This document shows positions 1-8,834 of a stretch of 64,000 nucleotides of DNA, piece after piece. This stretch comes from Kocuria sp. p3-SID1428 (GTDB lineage Bacteria; Actinomycetota; Actinomycetes; Actinomycetales; Micrococcaceae). Numbering within the stretch: the first letter of the stretch is position 1; each line of letters starts with the position of its first letter. The notes below the pieces were generated by a model. That model was not told where the DNA came from. It worked only from the letters and a program-made list of their open reading frames with translations, and did not search any database. The translations under genes were made by a program, and so were the position numbers. The stretch spans positions 37,805-101,804 of the forward strand of contig NZ_JALXVH010000003.1 in assembly GCF_025149945.1 (NCBI RefSeq), in the 5' to 3' direction.

Positions 1-774
1 GCCCAGCAGAGCCTCGACCGACAGCGCTGCCGTGACGTCGGCGATGCGCAGCAGGTCCCGCAGCTCGTCGAGGGCCAGGATCAGCTGACCGAGCATGCCG
101 TCGGTGCCGTTGATCAGCGCCAGGCCCTCCTTCTCGGCCAGGACCACCGGCTCGATCCCGGCCTCGGCCAGCAGCTGCGGCACAGGGCGCTCACGGCCCT
201 CGCGGTCACGGGCCCGGCCCTCGCCCATCAGCACCAGGGCGCAGTGGGCCAGTGGCGCCAGATCCCCCGAGCAGCCCAGGGAGCCGAACTCATGGACCAC
301 CGGGGTGATCCCGGCGTTGAGGACATCGAGCATGGTCTGCAGCGTCTCCGGGCGGATACCGGTGCGCCCGGAGGCCAGGGTCTTGGCGCGCAGCAGCATC
401 AGGGCGCGCACGACCTCGCGCTCGACCTCCGGGCCCATTCCGGCCGCGTGGGAGCGCACGAGGGACTTCTGCAGCCGGGTCCGCTTCTCCTGCGGGATGT
501 GCTGGTTGGCCAGTGCCCCGAAGCCGGTGGAGATGCCGTAGACGGGCTGCGGGTCATCGGCCAGGGCGTCGATGTGGCGGCGGACCTCCGCGACCCGGGC
601 CCGCGCCTGCTCGGCGAGCTCGACGCGCGCTTCGCGGCGGGCCACGGCGATCACGTCCTGGGCGCGCAGCCCCCGGACGCCCAGCTCGATCGTCGACTGC
701 TCACCGACCGGCCGGCGGCCTCCGGGCTCAGCGCCGTCCTGGCTGCTCGACGAGGGCGTCTCGTGGGTGCTCAT
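1..774 (-). CDS. hutH: Histidine ammonia-lyase, N-terminal 258 residues (runs off the left edge)
   Basis: Converts L-histidine to trans-urocanate and ammonia, the first step of histidine breakdown in the cytoplasm. The visible N-terminal half carries the family's YGISTGFG segment (about residues 79-86) with the active-site tyrosine, and the cofactor-forming segment GSLGCSGDLAPLAHC (about 164-178). The MIO cofactor would form from Cys168-Ser169-Gly170; most histidases have Ala-Ser-Gly there. I believe the Cys variant is normal in actinobacterial HutH. The ATG at 772-774 is preceded by GGGAGGAG at a good distance. About half of a usual ~510-residue protein is present because the window ends. 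The IclR regulator and permease upstream suggest a hut locus. Confidence 0.95.
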   Translation of the reverse strand, partial: MSTHETPSSSSQDGAEPGGRRPVGEQSTIELGVRGLRAQDVIAVARREARVELAEQARARVAEVRRHIDALADDPQPVYGISTGFGALANQHIPQEKRTRLQKSLVRSHAAGMGPEVEREVVRALMLLRAKTLASGRTGIRPETLQTMLDVLNAGITPVVHEFGSLGCSGDLAPLAHCALVLMGEGRARDREGRERPVPQLLAEAGIEPVVLAEKEGLALINGTDGMLGQLILALDELRDLLRIADVTAALSVEALLG

Positions 775-924
775 CGTGCGTCGGCTCCTCCCTGGGGCGC
801 CGGGATCCTCCGAGCCGCCCCGCGCTTGCAGGTGTGAGCCATGTCACCACAGGAGGCTGGGGCGGCTCCACCGCGCTGAGGGATCAGCGTCCGGCATCCC
901 AGACTCCTGCACCGCTGCGCCGCC

Positions 925-1707
925 TCACTGCCTCGTCCCGTACAGGCGGGCGGAGAGCTTGTCGGCGGCCCGGCGCAGCCGCAGCACGTAGCGCTCGCGC
1001 TGCTCGTCATCGACCTGCCCGCCCTGGCTGCGGAAGGTCAGGGCCACACTGGCCACGGGCAGGTCGCGGTGATCCAGGGCAGCGACCGAGACCGTCTCCA
1101 GCCCTTCGGTGACCTCGCCCGTCTCCCGACCCCAGCCGCGGGAGCGGGTGCGCACCAGCTCGGCGGACAGCTCGCTGGGCGTTGTGATCCTGGCCAGGCC
1201 CTCGCCCTGATCGGCGAAGGCCTCCCGATTGGGGTACAGCGCACGCACCTGGGCGCGGGGAAGCAGAGCGAGCATCGAGCGCCCGGAGGCGGTGCGGTGC
1301 GCCGGGATGCGCACGCCCACGTTGGTCACCAGCGAGGGCCGACGCGGCGCGCGCTCCTCGAGCACGTAGAGGACGTCGCGGCCGTGCAGGGTGGCCAGGT
1401 GGGCGCTCTCCCCCAGGTCGTCGACCACGCGCGAGAGCACCGCACGGCCCATCCGAGCCAGCGGGTCCTGGCGCACATAGGCCGAGGACAGCTCGAAGGC
1501 CGCGACCCCCAGACCGTAGAGGTGCTCCTCCGGCAGCCAGACGACGAAGCCCTCCTCCTCCATGACCCGCAGGAGGTGATACACCGAGGAGCGGGGCAGC
1601 TCGAGCGCCGAGGCGATCGACGCCGCCGCCGCCGGACCGCCCCTGCCCGCCAGGTAGCGCAGGACGCGCAGGGTGCTGCTCGCCGCCGGGACCTTGGATC
1701 CGGCCAT
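925..1707 (-). CDS. IclR-family transcriptional regulator
   Basis: A 260-residue regulator. The N-terminus is a winged helix-turn-helix (about residues 5-65, with STLRVLRYLA, AASIASALELPRSSVYHLL and a wing), followed by the IclR effector-binding domain (VGVRIPAHRTASGRSMLALL is typical). I chose the ATG at 1705-1707 because GGAGG lies 9 bases upstream; the in-frame ATG at 1714-1716 directly abuts that GGAGG and is less likely. It sits between hutH (same strand, downstream) and a divergent amino-acid permease, so the likely job is control of histidine use, as IclR-type HutR regulators do in other actinobacteria. The effector (histidine or urocanate) is inference. The 240-base interval to the permease is the likely operator region. 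Confidence 0.9.
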   Translation of the reverse strand: MAGSKVPAASSTLRVLRYLAGRGGPAAAASIASALELPRSSVYHLLRVMEEEGFVVWLPEEHLYGLGVAAFELSSAYVRQDPLARMGRAVLSRVVDDLGESAHLATLHGRDVLYVLEERAPRRPSLVTNVGVRIPAHRTASGRSMLALLPRAQVRALYPNREAFADQGEGLARITTPSELSAELVRTRSRGWGRETGEVTEGLETVSVAALDHRDLPVASVALTFRSQGGQVDDEQRERYVLRLRRAADKLSARLYGTRQ

Positions 1708-1946
1708 GGACTTCATCCTCCACGTCGTCGTGAATGCCCTGAGGGGCTCGTGCGCACAGGCGGCTCCGGCCTCCGTCGACCCCGGCTCGGTGAATGTGCA
1801 TCCGTCACTGTGCCAGCCGAATCGGCAGAGGCGAACCGCACCTGTCAAGATGTCTGCTGCGGCTCGGGAGGATATGCCATGCCGAACACATCCTCAGCCC
1901 GCTGCCTGTCCGAGCGCACCCGCGAGCTGGATCTTCAGGAGACCCC

Positions 1947-3407
1947 ATGACCCACCACGACCCTGCCCGGCAGCCTGCTGCCGCCGTCCTCGCTCCCGGC
2001 AGGAAAGGAACCGAGCTCAAGCGCGGGCTGAGCAATCGGCACATCCAGTTCATCGCACTGGGCTCGGCGATCGGCACCGGCCTGTTCTACGGCTCCGCCT
2101 CGGCCATCTCCATGGCCGGACCTGCCGTTCTGGTGGTCTACCTCATCGCCGGTCTCGCCGTGTTCATGGTCATGCGCGCCCTCGGCGAGCTGGCCGTGCG
2201 CCACCCGCTGCCGGGCTCCTTCGGCCAGTACGCGGCCCGCTACCTCGGCCCGTTCGCCGGCTACGTCACCGGCTGGACCTTCGTGTTCGAGATGGCCGTG
2301 GTCGCCATCGCCGACGTCACCGCGTTCGCCGTGTACATGAGCTTCTGGTTCCCCGGCACGCCGGCGTGGATCTGGATCACCGCCGTCATCCTGTTCATCG
2401 GGGCGATCAACACCCGCAACGTGAAGACCTTCGGCGAGCTCGAGTTCTGGCTCTCGAGCATCAAGGTCCTGGCCATCATCGCCATGATCGTCGGCGGCAT
2501 CGCCCTGATGATCATGGGCGTCTCCTACGCCCCGGATGCCTCCCCCGGCCCGCACAACCTCTTCGACCAGGGCGGGTTCATGCCCCAGGGCGTCTGGGGG
2601 CTGCTCGCCTCGCTGTCGGTCGTGGTCTTCGCCTTCGGCGGCATCGAGACCATCGGCATCACCGCCGGCGAGTCCGACGACCCCGGCCATGCCATTCCCC
2701 GGGCCATCAACGCGGTCCCCTTCCGGATCCTGCTCTTCTACGTCATGGCCCTCGGCGTGATCATGTCGTTGGTGCCCTGGGACAGCATCGACGGCGAGAC
2801 CAGCCCGTTCGTGCAGATCTTCGACGCCCTCGGCGTCCCGTGGGCGCCGTCGATCCTGAACCTCGTGGTCATCACCGCCGCGATCTCCGCGATCAACGCC
2901 GACACCTACGGCGCGGGCCGCGTCCTGTTCGGCCTGGCCCAGCAGGGGCACGCGCCCCAGGTCTTCGCCCGCGTCTCCCGCTCCGGCGTGCCGTGGCTGA
3001 CGGTGATCGGCATGCTGCTCGTGCTCGCGCTCGGCGCGGTGCTCAACACCGTGATGAGCGACGTCTTCGTCTTCATCGCCTCGATCGCCACGTTCGCAAC
3101 CGTGTGGGTGTGGCTGATGATCCTGCTCTCCCACCTGGCCATGCGCCGCGAGATCGGCCTGCGCGGCGGCCCCGAGTCCGATTTCCGGGTGCCCCTGTGG
3201 CCGGTGGCCTCCTGGGCCGCGGTGGCCTTCGTGCTGCTCGTGATCGTCGTGCTGGGCATCATCCCAGAGACCCGTGTGGCGCTGCTGATCGGCGTCGTGT
3301 GGCTGCTCCTGCTCGGGATCGGCTACCTGTTCATCCGCGGACGCGGCCATGCCCGCCCCGAGCTGGACGACCGCACCTCGACGACCCCGCGCGTCCGTGG
3401 GGGCTGA
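1947..3407 (+). CDS. Amino-acid permease of the APC superfamily (AAT family)
   Basis: A 486-residue inner-membrane permease with about 12 hydrophobic segments. The start reads [19 protein letters not shown] then TGLFYGSA, the first transmembrane segment and substrate-backbone site of the AAT family (ProY, AroP, GabP and relatives). A charged loop with [14 protein letters not shown] near the middle is also typical. The ATG at 1947 follows AGGAGA at 1937-1942. It is divergent from the IclR regulator and next to hutH, so histidine is the most likely substrate, but the sequence alone does not fix specificity. It ends at a strong bidirectional hairpin and faces a convergent YkvI-type gene. Confidence 0.9.
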   Translation: MTHHDPARQPAAAVLAPGRKGTELKRGLSNRHIQFIALGSAIGTGLFYGSASAISMAGPAVLVVYLIAGLAVFMVMRALGELAVRHPLPGSFGQYAARYLGPFAGYVTGWTFVFEMAVVAIADVTAFAVYMSFWFPGTPAWIWITAVILFIGAINTRNVKTFGELEFWLSSIKVLAIIAMIVGGIALMIMGVSYAPDASPGPHNLFDQGGFMPQGVWGLLASLSVVVFAFGGIETIGITAGESDDPGHAIPRAINAVPFRILLFYVMALGVIMSLVPWDSIDGETSPFVQIFDALGVPWAPSILNLVVITAAISAINADTYGAGRVLFGLAQQGHAPQVFARVSRSGVPWLTVIGMLLVLALGAVLNTVMSDVFVFIASIATFATVWVWLMILLSHLAMRREIGLRGGPESDFRVPLWPVASWAAVAFVLLVIVVLGIIPETRVALLIGVVWLLLLGIGYLFIRGRGHARPELDDRTSTTPRVRGG

Positions 3408-3435
3408 GCCGCCGACGGACCTCCGGAGGGATCGT

Positions 3436-3485
3436 GCGGCCCCGCTGTGTGCGTCTGAGCAGCTATACGCACACTGCGGGGCCGC
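3436..3485. terminator. Bidirectional hairpin between convergent genes
   Basis: A 19-bp inverted repeat (3436-3454 with 3467-3485) with one mismatch and a 12-base loop lies between the permease stop and the convergent YkvI-like gene. It is GC-rich with no strong T-run, so it would serve both directions. Confidence 0.75.
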
Positions 3486-3526
3486 CCGATGACCTGGCGA
3501 CAGGGCGGAGGGCCAGGCGGCGACGC

Positions 3527-4816
3527 TCAGGCGGACGGGGTGCTCGACGTCGTGTCGTCCTGGTCGCGCTGCTCGCTGCGATCGCGCTGGTGCTGCTTGA
3601 GGACCTCGACGTCGATGGCGCCGGTGATGGCCTCGTCGTCGGCCACGGACTCGCCCGCATAGCGCTCCAGATGCTGCTCGTGGCCCTGGGTGTAGGTGCG
3701 TCGCGGGTCCTCGCGCAGCGTCAGCAGGGCGCGGATGCGATCGCGGCGGCCGGTCTCGCGCACGATCTGCACACGGCGGCGCACGGACCAGACCACGAAC
3801 AGCGCGATCATGAACATGCCGACATAGCCGATCACCGGGTACAGGTAGGACATCAGCGTGGAGAAGCCCACGAAGCTGACGGCGTACCCGGCCAGGCACA
3901 CCAGCGGGAAGACCCAGCGGTTGTGCCGCGGGCGCTCGGCGGTCAGGCGCCGACCCAGGGCGTAGAACATCCCGATGGTGGTGTTGAAGATCATCAGGAA
4001 GATCACCACGACCATGACCGAGGCCGCCGCGGGGTGGATGGTCTCGAACGTCGTCAGCATGGGCACGCTCGAGTCGGCGACCTGCGGAATGCGCAGGTAG
4101 AGCAGCACGGCCGCCATGACCACGAGCAACCCGCACATCAGACCGCCCAGGAAGCCTCCCCAGCGGGCCTCGCGGGTGTTGGGGAGATTGCCGCCGATCA
4201 CGAGGCTCATGGACACGGCCAGCATCATGTTCATGCAGGCGTAGTTGATCCCGGACAGCCACCAGGGGCGCACGGGGGTCTCGCTCTGCCGGGCGATCTC
4301 ATCGAAGGAGGACGTGTCCACGGGCAGCTGGAGCATCGTGTAGACGAAGGCGGCCAGGACTGCGAGCACGACCAGCGGCGTCACCAGCGAGATGATGCTG
4401 GAGACGCGGTCGACGTCGAGCTGACCCACCAGGATCACGATCAGCGTCATCAGCCCCGCCCCCATCCAGCTGGGCAGCCCGAAGTGCTGCTGGAGGGTGG
4501 AGCCGGCTCCGGCCACCATGATGAAGCCCATCGCGAACATCGTGAGCGTCACCGAGACGTCCAGGAACCGGGAGATCACCGGGTGGGAGACATTGCGGAA
4601 GACCTTGAAATGGTCCTCAGCCAGGAAGTAGCTGCCCAGCTGAACGATCACCAGGCCGCCGACGGCCATGACCACACCGGAGAGCACGGCCCCCACGATG
4701 CCGATCGATCCGAAGGAGATGAAGTACTGGATCACCTCCTGCCCCGTGGAGAAGCCGGCACCCACCACCAGCCCCACGAAGGCCAGTGCGGTCATCAGGA
4801 CGGTGCGCATGCGCAT
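3527..4816 (-). CDS. YkvI-like integral membrane transporter, copy 1
   Basis: A 429-residue protein with about ten hydrophobic segments, matching the YkvI family (COG3949; distant relatives of the APC/NSS transporters) of unknown substrate. The first segment reads LAFVGLVVGAGFSTGQEVIQ, the glycine-rich unwound region seen in LeuT-fold transporters. A conserved segment MIFNTTIGMFYALGRRLTAE lies near the C-terminal third, followed by a charged cytoplasmic tail of about 75 residues (RRDRIRALLTLREDPRR). ATG at 4816 has GGAG six bases upstream; an alternative ATG is at 4810. Two tandem relatives, one dead, lie immediately upstream on the same strand. Confidence 0.85.
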   Translation of the reverse strand: MRMRTVLMTALAFVGLVVGAGFSTGQEVIQYFISFGSIGIVGAVLSGVVMAVGGLVIVQLGSYFLAEDHFKVFRNVSHPVISRFLDVSVTLTMFAMGFIMVAGAGSTLQQHFGLPSWMGAGLMTLIVILVGQLDVDRVSSIISLVTPLVVLAVLAAFVYTMLQLPVDTSSFDEIARQSETPVRPWWLSGINYACMNMMLAVSMSLVIGGNLPNTREARWGGFLGGLMCGLLVVMAAVLLYLRIPQVADSSVPMLTTFETIHPAAASVMVVVIFLMIFNTTIGMFYALGRRLTAERPRHNRWVFPLVCLAGYAVSFVGFSTLMSYLYPVIGYVGMFMIALFVVWSVRRRVQIVRETGRRDRIRALLTLREDPRRTYTQGHEQHLERYAGESVADDEAITGAIDVEVLKQHQRDRSEQRDQDDTTSSTPSA

Positions 4817-4950
4817 GGAGTGCTCCAGGAAAGACGACGAGGCGCGCCCGGATCCGCACCGAGATGCAGGGCGGGCGCGGCTGCGAACTCTGACGAGTGT
4901 AGGCTCGAACGCACAGCAGGCTGAGGATCCCCCGGTCTCGTGGGACCTGC

Positions 4951-5774
4951 CTATTCGGTCCGTCCGGAGCCGCCGTCGGCACGCGCCGCACGGCCTCGCG
5001 CCTCCTCGATGAGCTCCAGGTCCAGCGCCTCGGTGAAGGTCTCACCCTGCGCCGAGGACTCCTTCAGATACCCGGCCAGCTTGCGCTCGTGGCGGGCGGA
5101 GAGGCGGCGCTTCAGGTCCTCGCGCAGGCGCAGCAGCGCGCGGATGCGGTCACGACGCCCGGTCTCCTGGGCCACCTGGACGCGTCGGCGCACCCACCAG
5201 ACGATGAAGACGACGATCATCAGCATCCCGAGGTAGCCCACCAGCGGATGGATGTAGGACATCAGCGTGGAGAGGCCCAGGAGGCTCAGCCCGAAGCCGG
5301 CCAGGCACACCAGCAGGAACACGGGGCGGTATCGATGCGGGGCCCGCACCGTCAGGCGGCGCCCGAGGGCGTAGAACAGCCCGATCACGGTGTTGAAGAT
5401 CATCAGGTAGACCACGACCACCTTGACCGCGGCCGCACCGGTGATTCGGCCTGCTGGGCCACGGTGCAGAGCTGGGAGAGGTCCTGCGGCAGGTCGGACA
5501 TGGTCCGGAGGAAGGCCGCCAGGACCGCGATGACCACCAGCGGCGTGATCCCGGAGATGATGCTGGACACGCGATCGACGTCGAGCTGTCCCGCGCCCAG
5601 CTCGAGCAGCGTCATCAGCCCCGCCGCCGCGACCAGCAGCCCGGAGATCACCGCGCCCCAGGTGCCCACGGCTCCGAGCGACGTGAAGTACTACTGGATC
5701 ATCTCCTGGCCGGTGGCGAACCCCGCCCCCACGATCAGCCCCACGAACGACAGGGCGACCTTCACGGCCGTCAT
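4951..5774 (-). pseudogene. Decayed YkvI-like transporter, copy 2
   Basis: Remnant of a paralogue of the genes on either side. The N-terminus is recognisable (MTAVKVALSFVGLIVGAGFA then TGQEMIQ) but codon 28 is a TAG stop at 5691-5693. Beyond it the frame continues with YFTSLGAVGTWGAV, then jumps to the region ending in GQLDVDRVSS: compared with copies 1 and 3 about 65-70 residues are missing there. A second deletion of about 90 residues near 5430-5445 joins ESPV to the segment before MIFNTVIGLFYALGRRL and also shifts the frame. The C-terminal 150 residues are intact in the new frame. At least four lesions make a functional product impossible without repair. The start at 5774 is by alignment to copies 1 and 3; GAGGAGGA lies 14 bases upstream. 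Confidence 0.9.
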
Positions 5775-5837
5775 CTTCGTACTGCGGGGTCCTCCTCGGG
5801 TGGGCGCAGGACGGGCCGAAGCCCGCCCTGGGTCGGA

Positions 5838-7142
5838 TCAGGCTGGGGCGCGGTCGCCGTCCTGGTCCGCGGAGTCCTCATCGTCCGAGAGGTCGTAGTC
5901 CTGCTCCGTGCGCTTCTCGAGCACCTCGCTCAGCCGATCGTCGTCGGCGGGGGATTCCTGGACCGCCTGCTCGTAGCGCTGCTCGTGACCGGAGGCGTAC
6001 TCCTTATCCGGGTCGCGGCGCAGGCGCACCAGGGCTCGCAGGCGGCCGCGTCGGGTGGTCTCCTCCGAGATCTCCGAGCGGTGGCGCACCCAGCCGTAGA
6101 CCATGACCGCGACCATCACCATGCCGGTGTAGCCGATCGCCGGGTAGACGTACTGCATGAGGGTGTCGAAGCCGGCGAAGCTCACGCCGTAGCCGAGCAG
6201 GCAGGCGAGCAGGAAGACCGGACGGTACTTGTCCCGATGCGATGCCGTGAGCCGGCGCCCCAGGGCGTAGAACATGCCGATCGCGGTGTTGAAGATCATC
6301 GCGAAGATGATGAACACCATGATCGTGGCCATGACCGGATGCATGGTCTCGAACAGCCGCAGCATGGGCACCGACGAATCAGCGACCTCGTCCATGTTGA
6401 GGTACAGCGCCGTCGAGGCCAGCAGCAGCAGCACCGTGTAGAGGGTGCCGCCCATCAGCCCGCCCAGACCGGCCTCGCGCGGCTCGGCATTGCTTCCGCC
6501 GATCACCAGGCACATGGACACGCCCAGCAGCAGGGCCAGGCCGTTGTAGTTCAGCGCCGAGAGCAGCCACGGCTGCACCGGCGATTCCTGCTCCTGGGCG
6601 ATCGCATCGAGCTGGGAGAAGTCGGAGGGGAGGTTGATCATCGTGAAGACGAAGGCGACCACGACGGCCAGGATGACCAGCGGCGTGAGCGTGGAGATGA
6701 CGCTGGAGACCCTGTCCACGTCGAGCATCCCGACCAGCATCACCACCACGGTCATCACCGCCGCACCGGCCCAGGCGGGGAAGCCCCACTGCTGCTCGAG
6801 CGTGGAACCGGCCCCGGCCAGCATGACGAAGCCGACGGCGAAGAGGGTCAGGGTCACCCCGATGTCCAGGAAGCGCGAGATCACCGGGTTGGCGACGCTG
6901 CGGAAGACGCGGTTGTGCTCCTCGGCCAGGTAGAAGCTGCCCAGCTGGATGATCACGGCGCCTGCCAGGGCGAACACCACGCCCGCGACCAGGGCTCCGA
7001 CGAGGCCGATGGCCCCGAAGGAGAGGAAGTACTGGATGACCTCCTGGCCCGTGGCGAATCCCGCTCCCACGAGCAGGCCCACGAAGGCCAGGGCGATCTT
7101 GAAGGATCTCTTCAGAGACACTGTGGGCAGGCTCCTGTTCAT
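5838..7142 (-). CDS. YkvI-like integral membrane transporter, copy 3
   Basis: A 434-residue paralogue of the 3527-4816 gene, clearly similar along its length: FVGLLVGAGFATGQEVIQYF at the start, LDVDRVSSVISTLTPLV in the middle and MIFNTAIGMFYALGRRLTAS late. About ten membrane segments are followed by a long acidic tail (LSDDEDSADQDGDRAPA). The substrate is unknown for the family. The ATG at 7142 has only a weak purine-rich leader (GGACGGACGACAG). A TACAGT hexamer at 7259-7264 could be a -10 box, giving a leader of about 110 bases. First gene of the tandem array in transcription order, with about 60 bases to the pseudogene. Confidence 0.85.
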   Translation of the reverse strand: MNRSLPTVSLKRSFKIALAFVGLLVGAGFATGQEVIQYFLSFGAIGLVGALVAGVVFALAGAVIIQLGSFYLAEEHNRVFRSVANPVISRFLDIGVTLTLFAVGFVMLAGAGSTLEQQWGFPAWAGAAVMTVVVMLVGMLDVDRVSSVISTLTPLVILAVVVAFVFTMINLPSDFSQLDAIAQEQESPVQPWLLSALNYNGLALLLGVSMCLVIGGSNAEPREAGLGGLMGGTLYTVLLLLASTALYLNMDEVADSSVPMLRLFETMHPVMATIMVFIIFAMIFNTAIGMFYALGRRLTASHRDKYRPVFLLACLLGYGVSFAGFDTLMQYVYPAIGYTGMVMVAVMVYGWVRHRSEISEETTRRGRLRALVRLRRDPDKEYASGHEQRYEQAVQESPADDDRLSEVLEKRTEQDYDLSDDEDSADQDGDRAPA

Positions 7143-7190
7143 CTGTCGTCCGTCCCGGGGGCTCCGCCGCGGAAGGCCAGAGCGTGAAAC

Positions 7191-7220
7191 GGCCCCCAGC
7201 CACGTGTCGTCCTGGGGGCC
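7191..7220 (-). terminator. Hairpin downstream of the lipoprotein gene
   Basis: GGCCCCCAG (7191-7199) pairs perfectly with CTGGGGGCC (7212-7220) around a 12-base loop. It lies between the stop of the lipoprotein gene and the start of the YkvI copy 3 gene, so it can end the first transcript. If the TACAGT near 7260 is the real promoter it would instead sit in the next gene's leader. Confidence 0.5.
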
Positions 7221-7324
7221 GCGGATCGTCCCGGTGGGCGCCGGTGCGCCGACGCTTCACTGTAAGTGAGCCTGCTGATGAACCCCAGCGCCGGGATCAC
7301 ATCCCGATCACGGACTTCAGCGGC

Positions 7325-7789
7325 TCAGCTCGCGCAGCGCCGGTCGATCCAGAGCTCGACGGGCTCCAGGCGCGTGCGCAGCGCGTCGAGCTCCTGCGGC
7401 TCCAAGCCCGTGCCGTAGCCCTCGAGCAGCCCGGCGGCCTCGTCGAAGTCGTCCTGCACGGCGGCAGGTGCCTCGTCGGCGGCAGCGCGCACGTCCGCGG
7501 CCGTCGCGGCCGGATCCAACGACGGGGCGCCGTCCTCCTCGGCCAGCGGCAGCAGGGTGAGGGCGAGGTACAGCTCGGACACGACGGCGCACTGCTCGGG
7601 CGCACCCGGTTGCGGCGCGGCCTGCTGACGCGAGCCGGTGCTGGCCTGCGCGCCGGCCTGCGTCCCCGGCACGACCTCCGGGCCCTCGAGGGGCATTCCG
7701 CCTTCGGCCGAGCATCCCGGCAGCACCACGACGATGGCCAGCAGGGCGGCCGCGGGCAGCAGACGATGCGGTGCGGGTGTTCGGCTCAC
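7325..7789 (-). CDS. Small secreted lipoprotein of unknown function
   Basis: A 154-residue protein starting with GTG at 7787-7789. Residues 1-25 form a lipoprotein signal: RTPAPHR, a hydrophobic core LLPAAALLAIVVV, then lipobox LPGC with the acylated cysteine. The mature part is alanine- and glutamate-rich with no domain I recognise; two later cysteines (EQCAVV and the C-terminal RRCAS) could form a disulphide outside the membrane. The GTG start is chosen because it puts the signal peptide at the N-terminus; an upstream extension would bury it and overlap the next gene. It lies 28 bases after the ASCH-domain gene on the same strand. Confidence 0.75.
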   Translation of the reverse strand: MSRTPAPHRLLPAAALLAIVVVLPGCSAEGGMPLEGPEVVPGTQAGAQASTGSRQQAAPQPGAPEQCAVVSELYLALTLLPLAEEDGAPSLDPAATAADVRAAADEAPAAVQDDFDEAAGLLEGYGTGLEPQELDALRTRLEPVELWIDRRCAS

Positions 7790-7817
7790 GCCCTCACAGT
7801 AGCGGCCGGGCGAGCCG

Positions 7818-8216
7818 TCACGGGCGGCGCAGCTCGAAGTCCACGATGTCGACGGGGCTGTCTGCGGGCATCTGCGGATAGTGCCGGTCCAGCGCGGCCT
7901 GCAGCTGGGCGAGGGAGTCGAAGCCATCGCGCACGGCGTCCTGGTCGGTGAGCTCATCGCGGCGCACGGTGCGCACGGCAGTCACCTCGGCGGCGATCAC
8001 GACGTCCTCGCCGGATGCCTTCTCGAACTCGATCTCGGCGGGACCCGGGACGAAGGGATCTTGGTATCGCACCGTCTGGCGCTTGCTGCCGTCGCGAATC
8101 AGGGTCTCGGAGCCCTCCCACGTGCTGATGCGGTGAGGAATCGGCCGCTCGAACGATGGGCGGAGTTGGAGGACACCCCCCGACAGGGGCGTCGGACATG
8201 CAGAAGACCCCCGCAC
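7818..8216 (-). CDS. ASCH-domain protein, start uncertain
   Basis: The frame encodes up to 132 residues whose bulk fits the small RNA-binding-like ASCH fold: LIRDGSKRQTVRYQDPFVPG, then a VIAAEVTAVRTVRRDEL strand-turn-strand and DGFDSLAQLQAALDRHYPQM, ending DIVDFEL. ASCH proteins are thought to bind RNA or act in coactivator/translation roles. The only standard start codon upstream of the conserved part is GTG at 8214-8216, which lies inside the terminator hairpin of tRNA-Phe. The true start may be a rare codon such as the in-frame CTG about 30 bases further in, or the gene has lost its 5' end. No ribosome site is visible. Confidence 0.55.
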   Translation of the reverse strand: MRGSSACPTPLSGGVLQLRPSFERPIPHRISTWEGSETLIRDGSKRQTVRYQDPFVPGPAEIEFEKASGEDVVIAAEVTAVRTVRRDELTDQDAVRDGFDSLAQLQAALDRHYPQMPADSPVDIVDFELRRP

Positions 8217-8235
8217 AACAGTGCGAGGGCCTTCT
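8202..8235 (-). terminator. Intrinsic terminator of tRNA-Phe
   Basis: 15-bp stem (8202-8216 with 8221-8235) with G-T pairs and a 4-base loop, 6 bases past the tRNA-Phe 3' end. It overlaps the nominal start of the ASCH gene. Confidence 0.8.
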
Positions 8236-8241
8236 GGGCTG

Positions 8242-8314
8242 TGGCTCCGACCGGCGTCGATCCGGTGACCTTACGATTTTCAGTCGTACGCTCTACCAAC
8301 TGAGCTACAGAGCC
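8242..8314 (-). tRNA. tRNA-Phe (anticodon GAA)
   Basis: 73 bases with all four arms: acceptor GGCTCTG pairing CGGAGCC (one G-T), D-arm AGCTCAGTTGGTAGAGC, anticodon loop CTGAAAA and T-arm with loop ATCGACG. The discriminator base is A and CCA is not encoded. Third and last of the tRNA trio in the direction of transcription. Confidence 0.97.
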
Positions 8315-8339
8315 AGGCATCCGGTGTCTCAGATGCCAA

Positions 8340-8366
8340 GACGGCCTCAGCTGAGCTGACGCCGTC
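8340..8366 (-). terminator. Hairpin after tRNA-Asp
   Basis: A 12-bp stem (8340-8351 with 8355-8366, one mismatch) with a 3-base loop, directly downstream of tRNA-Asp and upstream of tRNA-Phe. It may act as a terminator or as a processing signal if the three tRNAs share a transcript. Confidence 0.6.
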
Positions 8367-8370
8367 CATG

Positions 8371-8444
8371 CGACCCTGACGGGACTTGAACCCGCGACCT
8401 CCGCCGTGACAGGGCGGCGCGCTAACCAACTGCGCTACAGGGCC
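8371..8444 (-). tRNA. tRNA-Asp (anticodon GTC)
   Basis: 74 bases. Acceptor GGCCCTG pairs CAGGGTC, D-arm GCGCAGTTGGTTAGCGC, anticodon loop CTGTCAC with GTC, variable loop then T-arm with GTTCAAGTC. Discriminator G as expected for tRNA-Asp; CCA not encoded. Confidence 0.97.
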
Positions 8445-8584
8445 TTGTGGAGTGCTTTCAGGCGGTCCCGCGGGACCTCCCTGCCGTTTTCCAACGAGGC
8501 AAGATATTAGCACCACGACAGCCCCCGCGCGCAAATCGAGGTCCGCGGCCTCCGCCAGGCCGCCCGGACACCCCGGAGACGACG

Positions 8585-8618
8585 AAGCGCCCGGCCGGCG
8601 GATGCCGATCGGGCGCTT
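8585..8618 (-). terminator. Hairpin after tRNA-Glu
   Basis: AAGCGCCCG (8585-8593) pairs perfectly with CGGGCGCTT (8610-8618). It lies 10 bases past the encoded CCA end of tRNA-Glu. Confidence 0.65.
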
Positions 8619-8627
8619 GTGCGCTGC

Positions 8628-8703
<76 letters not shown>

Positions 8704-8735
8704 GAACCGCGCGCACCGCGCGCGGACGGAACCGG

Positions 8736-8741
8736 AGCATA
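8736..8741 (-). promoter_or_regulatory. Likely -10 box of the tRNA cluster
   Basis: On the minus strand this reads TATGCT preceded by TGG, an extended -10 element, about 33 bases upstream of tRNA-Glu. I see no clear -35 box. The same TGGTATGCT string occurs upstream of the Abi_2 gene. Confidence 0.4.
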
Positions 8742-8834
8742 CCAGGTCCGCCCTGTCTCTCGAGGGCCCCGACGATGCCCGCGCGACGGGACGCAGCACC
8801 CGATGTCAGGCCCTCGCGCGAGGATGAAGGGGTG

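Noticed and set aside
1673..4924. Very long open frame on the plus strand, and similar frames opposite other genes (for example 53206-57027)
   Set aside because: High-GC codon use keeps the opposite strand open; the encoded sequences are low-complexity His/Arg/Gly/Asp-rich and the real genes lie on the other strand or in another frame with clear domains.
8445..8584. A further tRNA or small gene between tRNA-Asp and tRNA-Glu
   Set aside because: No cloverleaf or coding pattern could be found in the 140 bases.
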